A stretch of DNA of 64,000 nt, taken from NCBI RefSeq assembly GCF_000500065.1, contig NZ_AYOU01000121.1, positions 62,001-126,000 on the forward strand, given 5' to 3'. The translations under genes were made by a program, and so were the position numbers. Shown here one piece after another: positions 57,161 to 64,000 of the stretch. Origin of the DNA: Borrelia hispanica CRI (GTDB lineage: Bacteria > Spirochaetota > Spirochaetia > Borreliales > Borreliaceae). How positions within the stretch are numbered: position 1 is the first letter of the stretch; each line of letters begins with the position of its first letter. Below the pieces are notes generated by a model. The model saw nothing but the letters and a program-made list of their open reading frames with translations, did not search any database and was not told where the DNA came from.

Positions 57161-59543
57161 CGCTAAAAAAGATGATCTTCCCATTATTCTTGTAAAAGAC
57201 AATGTTTTTTTTCCCAATGTGGCTTTGTGGGTTAGTCTTGATGATAGTGCTTCGATTAATGCCATATATCAGTCTATGTTAGAAGACAGGTTGATTTTAT
57301 TTTTTTGTATTAAGGATCTTGAGTCTGTTTCGGCTAATACTAAGATTAATGTAGATAATTTATATTCTATTGGTACTTATTCAAAGATTATTCAGGTTAT
57401 AAAAGTTACTGAGACTTTGGTAAAAATTTTAGTTGATTTCCATGATAGAGTTGTTCTTAAGAGTATTTTAAAGAGAAATGATTATTTTAGAGCAAGAGTT
57501 GATTTTATATCTGATAAATGTGAATTTAATGATGAACTTTTTACTTATGCTAAATTTTTAAGAGAAACTTATGATACTTATAAATCTTATTTGCCTTCTA
57601 CAACATCAAAAGATGATGAGAATGTCAATTTTTTTGATAGTCCTGCTAAGTTTGTTGATGTTATAGCTTCTAATGTCAGTTTGGAATATAAAGTTAAAGT
57701 GGAACTTTTACAAGAGTTAAATGTTAAGGCTAGAATAGAAAAGTTAATCATGAATTTAAATATTGAGACTGAGCTTTTAATGCTTAAGAAAGATATTAAG
57801 AGTAAAGTTAAATCTAAGCTTGATAAAGGACAAAGAGATTATTTTTTGACTGAACAAGTTAAGGAGATTCAAAAAAGATTAGGTAAAGACGAGACTGACT
57901 ATCTTGAAAGATTGAATGTAAAAGATATTCCTCAAGATATTAAATCTAGAATTGAAAAAGAAATATCTAGATTGACTCGTACAAATGCAAATTCACCAGA
58001 TGCTAATATTGTTAGGAATTATATTGAATTATTGCTTGAGTTGCCCTGGAATGAAAATACTGTGATGGAGAATTCTTTAAAAGAAATTGAGATTATTTTA
58101 AAAAATTCTCATTATGGTATGAATGAGGCTAAAGAGAAAATAATGAACTTTTTAGCCGTTTATCATATTAATTCTAAAGTCCAGGCTCCTATTTTGTGTC
58201 TTGTAGGGCCACCTGGAACCGGAAAAACTTCAGTTGCCTTATCTATTGCTAAATCTCTCTCTAGAGAATTTGCAAAAATTTCGCTTGGTGGGCTTAGAGA
58301 TGAGACAGAAATTAGAGGACATCGTAGGTCTTATGTTGGGGCTCTTCCTGGAGTTTTTATTAATGCAATCAAAGTTGCAGGTAAATCTAATCCTGTTGTT
58401 CTTCTTGATGAGATAGATAAAATTAATAGTACTTATAAAGGGAATCCAGAAGCTGCTCTTTTAGAAGTTTTAGATTCCGAACAAAATACCAGGTTTGTTG
58501 ATCATTATTTAGAGATTCCTTATGATCTCTCTAATGTGTTGTTTGTGGCAACAGCTAATTCGATAAATGAAATTTCTAGGCCTCTTCTTGATAGAATGGA
58601 GATTATCAAGATAGAAGGGTATTCTTGTGTTGAAAAGTTAGAAATTGCAAAGAGTTTTTTGATACCAAATATTATTAAGGAGAGTTGTCTAAGTAAAGTT
58701 TATATTAGAATAGAAGATGATGTTATTTTACATATAATTAGAAACTATACTATGGAATCTGGAGTGAGAAATTTAAAAAGAGTATTGACCAATTTGTTTA
58801 GAACGCTTTTAAGGGAATTGCTTTATAGTTATTCAAAGGAAGATATTATTGAAGGAAATTTTTATTTTCCAAGTTCCTTGATACATGGTAATAATTTACT
58901 CTTTACTCATGATCCTGATATTCGTGGTATTTATAGGATAATTAATATGCATAATTTTCATTTTTATGTGAATTGTGAATGTAGGTTTAATTTGATGCGA
59001 ATTGATTCTTCTGGGTTTGTTTATGGTCTTGCTTGGACAAATTATGGAGGTGCTGTACTTCCTGTTGAAGCTATTAAGTTTGATAAGAAAGGAGACATTA
59101 TTTTAACAGGTAGTCTTGGAGCTGTTATGAAAGAAAGTGCGCAATTGGCATATTCTGTTGTTAAAACTTATTCTTCAAAATTTAATTTGGACATAAATGA
59201 AATTCCAGAAATTCATCTTCATTTCCCAGAGGGAGCTATACCAAAAGATGGACCTTCTGCTGGGATTACTATTGCAACAGCTATTGCTTCTGTTTTATCT
59301 GATAAGAAAGTACCTTTGGATGTTGCTATGACTGGGGAAGTTACTCTTAAAGGTTCGGTTCTTTCTGTTGGAGGTATTAAAGAAAAAGTTCTTGCGGCTT
59401 ATAGGAATGGTATAAATAAAATTATTCTTCCAAGAGATAATGAAAAAGATTATGTTAAACTTCCAGAAGATATTAGAGATAATATTGATGTTAAGTATGT
59501 TTCTCATTTAAAAGAAGTATTTGATTATTTAAACATTATTTAA
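57135..59543 (+). CDS. lon: ATP-dependent protease Lon (LonA type)
   Basis: A full-length LonA of 802 residues. The N-terminal substrate domain begins [14 protein letters not shown], Walker A is [13 protein letters not shown], Walker B LLDEIDKI, and the catalytic dyad is Ser in [12 protein letters not shown] and Lys in [18 protein letters not shown]. The frame is open from 57105; ATG 57135 is chosen because the earlier ATG would add a segment not typical of Lon, but neither has a strong ribosome site. It overlaps the clpX end by 26 bases, suggesting coupling. It matches BB0613 by order. Confidence 0.95.
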   Translation: MKSILNLINAKKDDLPIILVKDNVFFPNVALWVSLDDSASINAIYQSMLEDRLILFFCIKDLESVSANTKINVDNLYSIGTYSKIIQVIKVTETLVKILVDFHDRVVLKSILKRNDYFRARVDFISDKCEFNDELFTYAKFLRETYDTYKSYLPSTTSKDDENVNFFDSPAKFVDVIASNVSLEYKVKVELLQELNVKARIEKLIMNLNIETELLMLKKDIKSKVKSKLDKGQRDYFLTEQVKEIQKRLGKDETDYLERLNVKDIPQDIKSRIEKEISRLTRTNANSPDANIVRNYIELLLELPWNENTVMENSLKEIEIILKNSHYGMNEAKEKIMNFLAVYHINSKVQAPILCLVGPPGTGKTSVALSIAKSLSREFAKISLGGLRDETEIRGHRRSYVGALPGVFINAIKVAGKSNPVVLLDEIDKINSTYKGNPEAALLEVLDSEQNTRFVDHYLEIPYDLSNVLFVATANSINEISRPLLDRMEIIKIEGYSCVEKLEIAKSFLIPNIIKESCLSKVYIRIEDDVILHIIRNYTMESGVRNLKRVLTNLFRTLLRELLYSYSKEDIIEGNFYFPSSLIHGNNLLFTHDPDIRGIYRIINMHNFHFYVNCECRFNLMRIDSSGFVYGLAWTNYGGAVLPVEAIKFDKKGDIILTGSLGAVMKESAQLAYSVVKTYSSKFNLDINEIPEIHLHFPEGAIPKDGPSAGITIATAIASVLSDKKVPLDVAMTGEVTLKGSVLSVGGIKEKVLAAYRNGINKIILPRDNEKDYVKLPEDIRDNIDVKYVSHLKEVFDYLNII

Positions 59544-59577
59544 AGTTTATGTGGTAAAATTTATTAAAGGAGGGGCT

Positions 59578-59724
59578 ATGAAAGATGGAGTTAGAAAACC
59601 TTCAGGTAGTAGGGCATCTTTGAATTTTCAAGGTATTATTAAAAACCCAACCAAAAATAACTTTTTAAACTTTTCGAATGCCAACTTTGGTAAAAATTTC
59701 ACTAAAAAAAAGAAAGGTAAATAG
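59578..59724 (+). CDS. Small basic protein, 48 residues (BB0614-position)
   Basis: ATG to TAG with AAAGGAGGGG directly upstream, the best ribosome site in the region. The product is Lys-, Asn- and Phe-rich (17 of 48 residues are Lys or Asn) and very basic, ending in a run of lysines (TKKKKGK). No membrane segment or known family is visible. A TGG-TAAAAT extended -10-like box (59555-59560) suggests a separate transcript. It lies between lon and rpsD (convergent), and the terminator hairpin starts inside its stop region. A nucleic-acid-binding role is only a guess from charge. Confidence 0.7.
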   Translation: MKDGVRKPSGSRASLNFQGIIKNPTKNNFLNFSNANFGKNFTKKKKGK

Positions 59725-59746
59725 CATGACTAGAGTCATGCTATTT
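59719..59746. terminator. Bidirectional terminator between the small gene and rpsD
   Basis: AAATAGCATGAC-TAGA-GTCATGCTATTT: perfect 12-bp arms and a 4-base loop, with the left arm spanning the TAG stop of the small gene. A short T-run follows on the plus strand. It lies between the converging genes and is 7 bases before the rpsD stop. Confidence 0.85.
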
Positions 59747-59752
59747 GTTACA

Positions 59753-60379
59753 CTACGCTCTCTTAGAATAATATTCTACGATCATTTGTTCATTTGCAAG
59801 AGTAGGTATTTCATCTCTTGATGGTATTCGCAGTATTTTGACGTTGAGTGCGTCAGCATTTACTTCTATCCAATCTGGTAATTTTCTAAGGGTAGATGTT
59901 TTTTCTATATTAGATCTAACTAATTTTTTTAAGCTATCTTTTTCCTTTACTTGTATTATATCGTTTGCTCTTAAAATAATGGATGGGATTGTAACTCTTC
60001 TTCCATTAAGTATAATAATGCCATGTGAAACTATTTGTCTTGCATGAGCTCTTGAAATGGCAAATCCAGCTCGATAAACAATATTGTCAATTCTTCTCTC
60101 AAGTAATGCTAAGAGATTATCACCAGTGACTCCTTGTTGTCTTCTTGCTTCTTTAAAAATATTAGTGAGTTGCGTTTCACTAACACCATAAGTAAATTTT
60201 ACCTTTTGTTTTTCTATTAATTGCTTTCCATATTCTGTAACTTTAGTTCGTCTAGATCTTCCATGCATTCCAGGTGGATTGGGTTTTTTTTTAAGTAATT
60301 TGTCATATTTTGGCTGTTCAAAGATATTAACCCCAAATCGTCTAACCAATTTTCCTTTAGCTATACTTTTTCTGTTCAT
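59753..60379 (-). CDS. rpsD: 30S ribosomal protein S4
   Basis: A primary 16S rRNA-binding protein of the small subunit, 208 residues. The S4 signs are RRFGVNIFEQPKYDKLLKKK, PPGMHGRSRR, LERRIDNIVYRAGFA, ARQIVSHGIIILNGRRVTIPS (S4 RNA-binding fold) and the C-terminal EYYSKRA. It has no zinc Cys cluster, so it is the Zn-independent form. It follows the initiator tRNA gene by 18 bases on the same strand and is probably in the same transcript. Confidence 0.98.
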   Translation of the reverse strand: MNRKSIAKGKLVRRFGVNIFEQPKYDKLLKKKPNPPGMHGRSRRTKVTEYGKQLIEKQKVKFTYGVSETQLTNIFKEARRQQGVTGDNLLALLERRIDNIVYRAGFAISRAHARQIVSHGIIILNGRRVTIPSIILRANDIIQVKEKDSLKKLVRSNIEKTSTLRKLPDWIEVNADALNVKILRIPSRDEIPTLANEQMIVEYYSKRA

Positions 60380-60397
60380 TAATCCCTCACATATAAA

Positions 60398-60471
<74 letters not shown>

Positions 60472-60482
60472 TCTTGGAACAT

Positions 60483-60512
60483 AGTCTAACATAATTTTGT
60501 TTGTAGTGTCAA
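60483..60512 (-). promoter_or_regulatory. Promoter for initiator tRNA and rpsD
   Basis: Reverse strand TTGACA (60512-60507), an 18-base spacer and TAGACT (60488-60483). The predicted transcript start is near 60475, a few bases before the mature tRNA end. Confidence 0.6.
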
Positions 60513-60526
60513 TTAATTTTATGTTC

Positions 60527-61795
60527 TTATATTAATATATGGGTTTCGCATATTTCTTGATGACGTTCTTTTATTGTATATTTTATTTTATCTACTTTTT
60601 GTATTAACTTTTCTAAGTTATCTTCATACTTTAAGTCTAGCTTGATGTAAAGATTTATTTCATTTCCTTGATGATAAAAATTCAGTTCTTTAAAGTTGAT
60701 ATTAATATTTTTTAATGTATTTTTTATTTCTCTTTTTAAGTTTATGTTTTGTTTTGAGAGAAGATTATTTGCATTGTCGATAATTACGTGTAATCCTTCT
60801 TTAATCATCATAAAGCCAATGCATATGGATATTATTTTGTCAAAACCTGTCCATACATAAGTTGCAAGTAATAAACTTAATGTGGTACCTCCATGAGAGA
60901 ATATACAATTCTTGTCGGATGATGATAATGCTAGAAGTAAATAATTGTTATATCTTTTACCGATTTGGAATTTTACTACATGCTCGATTATTTTTACTAA
61001 AAAGAATATAAAAGGTATTAATGGTATCCAAATGCTTTTTTTAAAAGAATTATTTGAAAATATTTCTAATATGTTTTTCTTACTATGATGTTCATGATTA
61101 ATATGCATTTCAGGTTCTTGATGAAAATCTATTATTTGATTTAGTCCTGTTGAGTTTATAAATATTGTAAATCCTGAGATTATTATGGCGATTCCTATAA
61201 TTAATGCTATTAAATTTTCCATTTTTTTATATCCGTAAGGATAATGAATTGTTTCTGGTTTATTTGTAATTTTTAAACTAAAATATGTAATTGTTGATAA
61301 AATGAAATCTGATGTAACATGAAGTGCATCTGCTATGAGAGCAAATGAATTAAAAAGAATGCCAACGGTAAGTTTAGATGTTATTGATGCTATTTCTGCT
61401 AGTACTGAAATTAATCCTATTCTCATAATGATTGTATCTTTTTTTGTTTCATGAGTTAAATCTTTTTCATATTCATTATTGTTATTGACAAATCCTAAAT
61501 TTTTAAGCTCTTCTTTTATATCATTGATTTTGCATAATACTTTGTGTACTTTATTTTTTTTCCCATAGTGGATTAGATTACGAATTAATATTTTTTCTAT
61601 TCCTTCTGCATGAAAATTTGGATCCATATAAAAATTATTGATTTGAATTTCTTTATCTTGTATTTTTGCTTTTAAATATGAAATCGTATTAACGTTATTT
61701 TCTACATACGCTATGTAAATTTCATTTTTTTGTAGGTTTTCAAGATTTAATTGAGTGCATTTATTGATATTTTTGCTATTAATTATTTTAATCAT
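60527..61795 (-). CDS. Cation diffusion facilitator with GNAT-like N-terminal domain
   Basis: A 422-residue metal transporter of the CDF family (zinc, cobalt or manganese efflux). Residues about 1-112 form an extra domain with the pattern of a GNAT acetyltransferase: INNFYMDPNF, then HAEGIE (62-67) where the acetyl-CoA loop would be, a helix, then LKNLGFV (99-103) and YEKDL. The loop is degenerate (Q/R-G-G positions read H-G-E). The transporter starts at about 124; metal residues H159 and D163 (ADALHVTSD) lie in helix 2, D294 (SSSDKN) is in the later helix without its usual His, and a His-rich loop at 225-237 (H225, 231, 234, 236, 237) fits metal sampling. The cytosolic C-terminal domain is present (about 340-420). 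Confidence 0.82.
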   Translation of the reverse strand: MIKIINSKNINKCTQLNLENLQKNEIYIAYVENNVNTISYLKAKIQDKEIQINNFYMDPNFHAEGIEKILIRNLIHYGKKNKVHKVLCKINDIKEELKNLGFVNNNNEYEKDLTHETKKDTIIMRIGLISVLAEIASITSKLTVGILFNSFALIADALHVTSDFILSTITYFSLKITNKPETIHYPYGYKKMENLIALIIGIAIIISGFTIFINSTGLNQIIDFHQEPEMHINHEHHSKKNILEIFSNNSFKKSIWIPLIPFIFFLVKIIEHVVKFQIGKRYNNYLLLALSSSDKNCIFSHGGTTLSLLLATYVWTGFDKIISICIGFMMIKEGLHVIIDNANNLLSKQNINLKREIKNTLKNININFKELNFYHQGNEINLYIKLDLKYEDNLEKLIQKVDKIKYTIKERHQEICETHILI

Positions 61796-61910
61796 ATTTG
61801 CACTTTTCCTTTAGTTTATTGCATAATCCTATTATGTGTAAAGATAACATTATTTTTTTTAATATTCAATTAATTTCGTTATATCACTAAATGGGGTGGA
61901 GGGGTGTCTT

Positions 61911-62279
61911 ATGTTGCAATCTCAATTATTTGTTAAAAAATGCAAAAGATGTATTTCTAAAGATGAAATTTTAATGAATAATGTAAAGAATGTCGAAAAT
62001 GTTTTTTATGATTTTCTTAAAGTTTTTGACAAAAAGGCTTTAGAAAATATGTTTAATTATTATTATGAAAATTTTAATTTTGATAAAGGAATATATGATT
62101 TTATTGATAAATTTATTCCAATGATTGATTTTTTGTCATTAGAAATTTTGGAGCATGAATTTAATTTTGATGAGAAAAGAATTATTTTAGATATTTTTGA
62201 TGCATCTGCATGTACTATGAAATCTAATCAGTTAAGCGAGTTTGCAAAGGCTATCGTTTCTCTTGGTATTTTGGGTTGA
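61911..62279 (+). CDS. Uncharacterised small protein (BB0617-like)
   Basis: A 122-residue acidic, helical protein of unknown function. An N-terminal CKRC pair (residues 11-14) and another Cys near residue 100 are the only notable features; no membrane segment or known domain is visible. The open frame starts at a GTG at 61896, but ATG 61911 is preferred because GGAGGGG (61898-61904) precedes it at normal spacing. It is convergent with cdd. Confidence 0.7.
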   Translation: MLQSQLFVKKCKRCISKDEILMNNVKNVENVFYDFLKVFDKKALENMFNYYYENFNFDKGIYDFIDKFIPMIDFLSLEILEHEFNFDEKRIILDIFDASACTMKSNQLSEFAKAIVSLGILG

Positions 62280-62312
62280 TATTGAGACTTGATTTTTATA
62301 TAAGATTTTATG

Positions 62313-62768
62313 TCATGTTGTTTGATTTGCTTTAAATATTTTTGATAGTTCTTCCTTATTGAATGGAAATTTAAGTAGATCGTTGAGTGTGTAAGTTTTA
62401 AAAACTTTTTTGTTCATGTTAAATTGATTAGGATCTGTTATTAATATTTTAGTATCTTCTTCAAAAAATTCTGACATTACTTGACGACATATTGCGCATG
62501 GGACACTTGCTGGGACTGTTGTGACTAATATGAAATCTATTTTTTGGATGCCAACAGATGATATCATGTTCATTATTGCAGCTTGTTCTGCACATCTAGT
62601 TGCTCCAAAACTTGCATTTTCAACATTTGAACCTTGAAAAAATAAATTGTCTTTTGTTTTAATACAAGCTCCAACTTTAAAATTTGAATAAGGAGAATAT
62701 GCATTATTTCGTGCAGTTTCAGCTAATTGAAATGCTTTTATAATTGTATCCTGTTCATTATCATTCAT
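62313..62768 (-). CDS. cdd: Cytidine deaminase
   Basis: Deaminates cytidine and deoxycytidine for pyrimidine salvage. 151 residues. The zinc motifs are CAE in FGATRCAEQAAI (Cys and catalytic Glu) and PCAIC (the two further Cys ligands); this is the tetrameric small-subunit type. NAYSPYSNFKVGA and NVENASFG are the substrate-loop signatures. AAGGGG lies 8 bases before the ATG. It adds to the nucleotide genes pyrH and pyrG in this window. Confidence 0.96.
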   Translation of the reverse strand: MNDNEQDTIIKAFQLAETARNNAYSPYSNFKVGACIKTKDNLFFQGSNVENASFGATRCAEQAAIMNMISSVGIQKIDFILVTTVPASVPCAICRQVMSEFFEEDTKILITDPNQFNMNKKVFKTYTLNDLLKFPFNKEELSKIFKANQTT

Positions 62769-62901
62769 TTATAAAACCCCTTGAATTTATAACGTATTCA
62801 ATTATAACATAATGTTTATAATTTTCTATTAAAATATTGTAAAATGTTTAATTATAAGATGTGGTTATTGATTTATGTGAAAGGTTTGTTAATGTTTTTT
62901 T

Positions 62902-63861
62902 ATGATTGATGTTATTGAATTTATTAAAAAGTATGACAATTTTATTATTGTTGGGCATAAGGATCCCGATTTTGATTGTATAGGTTCATCTTTGGCGTTG
63001 GCTTCTTTTTTGCGCAGAATAGGCAAAGGAATTATTCTGTTAAATGAAGGTCCATTTGTAAGGAAGGAAATAATTCCTTTTAGAGAGAAGTTTTTGTCTA
63101 GATGGCCAGATATTAATTTATCAGATTATGCTGTTATTATTTTGGATTGCTCCATATTTGATCGCATTGGAGATGAATTTGTTTTTTATGTAAAAGATAT
63201 GCCCATTCTTGTTATTGATCATCATTCTTCAGGAGATAAATTGGATACCCTTGGATATATTGATCCTGGTGCGCCTTCAACAACTTTTTTGATTGAAAAG
63301 TTAATTAGAGCATTTGGATATGAAGTTACTAAGGAAGAGGCATGGTATATTTTAGTGGGGTTTTGTACAGATACAGGATTTTTTAGATTTATTTCAAGCG
63401 ATGATCCTGCACCCTTTGAAATGGTATCTAGACTTGTATCTAAAGGCTTGATCCTTAAAGATATTTATAATTATATTGAATCTGTTAAAAGTTTAGCCTC
63501 AATAGATGTGCTTAGTATGATGCTAAATAATCTTAGGACGTATTTTGATGGGAAGGTATTGTTAACGATTTTACCCTTTAATGCTAAGAGAGACAATAAT
63601 ATTAGTGGAGTTAATGAACTATTTTATTCACTTCTTGCTAATGTAGAAAATAATGAAATACTAATTATTTTGAAAGAAACAGAAGATGGTTCTATTTTAG
63701 CAGGACTTCGTTCTAAGGAATATTTCGATGTGGGTGAACTTGCAAAATATTTTGGAGGAGGGGGACATAAACATGCTAGTGGATTTAAGATTAAAAGTAG
63801 TGCTTTAAACCTTTTAGAAAATCAAATAATTGCATATATTAAAGATGCTATTAATTCTTGA
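62902..63861 (+). CDS. dhhP: DHH/DHHA1 phosphodiesterase (DhhP-like, c-di-AMP degrading)
   Basis: A 319-residue soluble DHH-family enzyme. Metal-binding motifs are [12 protein letters not shown] (motif I), ILDCS (motif II), VIDHHSS (DHH motif III) and [11 protein letters not shown] (motif IV), with the DHHA1 substrate motif [11 protein letters not shown] near the end. The B. burgdorferi protein at this location (BB0619) is, as I recall, the essential c-di-AMP phosphodiesterase DhhP; nanoRNase activity is the other common role. The ATG has no strong ribosome site (AAAGG about 20 bases upstream). Its stop overlaps the convergent GH3 gene by 11 bases. Confidence 0.93.
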   Translation: MIDVIEFIKKYDNFIIVGHKDPDFDCIGSSLALASFLRRIGKGIILLNEGPFVRKEIIPFREKFLSRWPDINLSDYAVIILDCSIFDRIGDEFVFYVKDMPILVIDHHSSGDKLDTLGYIDPGAPSTTFLIEKLIRAFGYEVTKEEAWYILVGFCTDTGFFRFISSDDPAPFEMVSRLVSKGLILKDIYNYIESVKSLASIDVLSMMLNNLRTYFDGKVLLTILPFNAKRDNNISGVNELFYSLLANVENNEILIILKETEDGSILAGLRSKEYFDVGELAKYFGGGGHKHASGFKIKSSALNLLENQIIAYIKDAINS

Positions 63862-64000
63862 AATTCATTAAAGGTATTTGTCCTTTTGGATTAAAATCTT
63901 CTGTTAAAGTTAAAAATCCAGATTTAAATGATAGTGTTGTGGTGCCATATACTACTACTATGTTTTCTATCCAGTTAAGTTGTTTAATGTGTTGAGGAGT
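63851..64000 (-). CDS. C-terminal end of a GH3-type glycoside hydrolase (partial)
   Basis: A reverse-strand frame of 49 codons plus TAA enters from the right edge and ends at 63851. Its last residues read as a conserved C-terminal tail ([16 protein letters not shown], then [11 protein letters not shown]). At this position B. burgdorferi has BB0620, annotated as a beta-glucosidase-type (GH3) enzyme; the family call rests on gene order and the tail, because the catalytic part is outside the window. It overlaps dhhP by 11 bases, tail to tail. Confidence 0.65.
   Translation of the reverse strand, partial: TPQHIKQLNWIENIVVVYGTTTLSFKSGFLTLTEDFNPKGQIPLMNFKN

Overview
The window is a stretch of a Borrelia (Borreliaceae spirochaete) linear chromosome. 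The sequence is very AT-rich, with strong A/T use at third codon positions, nearly wall-to-wall genes and no insertion sequence, prophage, rRNA operon or CRISPR array. The gene order matches, from memory, the B. burgdorferi B31 block BB0567 to BB0620. Two genes I remember from that block are missing at their expected places: the pfs-2/bgp nucleosidase between metG and pta, and a Rep-type helicase between cheD and pepD. A PepV-type dipeptidase sits after cheY2, where I do not remember one. With the P66 sequence, this makes a relapsing-fever-group or other non-Lyme Borrelia likely; that is an inference.

Layout. 1-4.6 kb: the cheA1-cheB-(receptor-like protein)-cheY2 chemotaxis operon, entered inside cheA. 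4.7-13.7 kb: PepV dipeptidase, tRNA-Leu(CAA), pyrH, a glycosyltransferase, a two-gene ABC transporter, pyrG, a nuclease-like protein and a cytosolic chemoreceptor. 13.8-19.9 kb: dnaE, a YggT protein and recG. 19.9-24.9 kb: a VanY-type carboxypeptidase, a tiny predicted lipoprotein, a MATE exporter, murD and a FemAB-type peptidoglycan bridge enzyme. 25-35.6 kb: metG, pta, rsmA, a short ComEC protein, a CPBP protease, an acyl-CoA ligase, argS and a membrane protein. 35.6-40.2 kb: two divergent membrane chemoreceptors. 40.2-46.3 kb: murB, cysS, an IPT/transglutaminase-like protein, glyA and a DjlA-like J-protein. 46.4-53.4 kb: p66 porin, lactate permease, dacA, cheD and pepD. 53.4-60.5 kb: four tRNAs (His, Arg, Leu, Gly), tig-clpP-clpX-lon, a 48-residue basic protein, rpsD and initiator tRNA. 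60.5-64 kb: a cation diffusion facilitator with an extra N-terminal domain, an orphan protein, cdd, the DhhP phosphodiesterase and the tail of a GH3 hydrolase.

Themes. Chemotaxis is heavily represented (cheA1, cheB, cheY2, cheD, three receptors and one receptor-like protein). Cell-wall synthesis and trimming genes recur (murB, murD, FemAB, dacA, VanY-like). A compact proteostasis run (tig, clpP, clpX, lon) has overlapping or closely spaced genes. The rest is housekeeping metabolism suited to a host-dependent organism: peptide use, acetate activation, nucleotide salvage and lactate transport.

I see no single obviously new multi-gene system. The best leads are: the GNAT-like/CDF fusion, a CZB-like chemoreceptor whose zinc-site Cys appears to be His, an IPT/transglutaminase-like protein lacking the catalytic Cys, two small genes at 20880 and 59578, and several promoters so close to the start codon that leaderless mRNAs are predicted.
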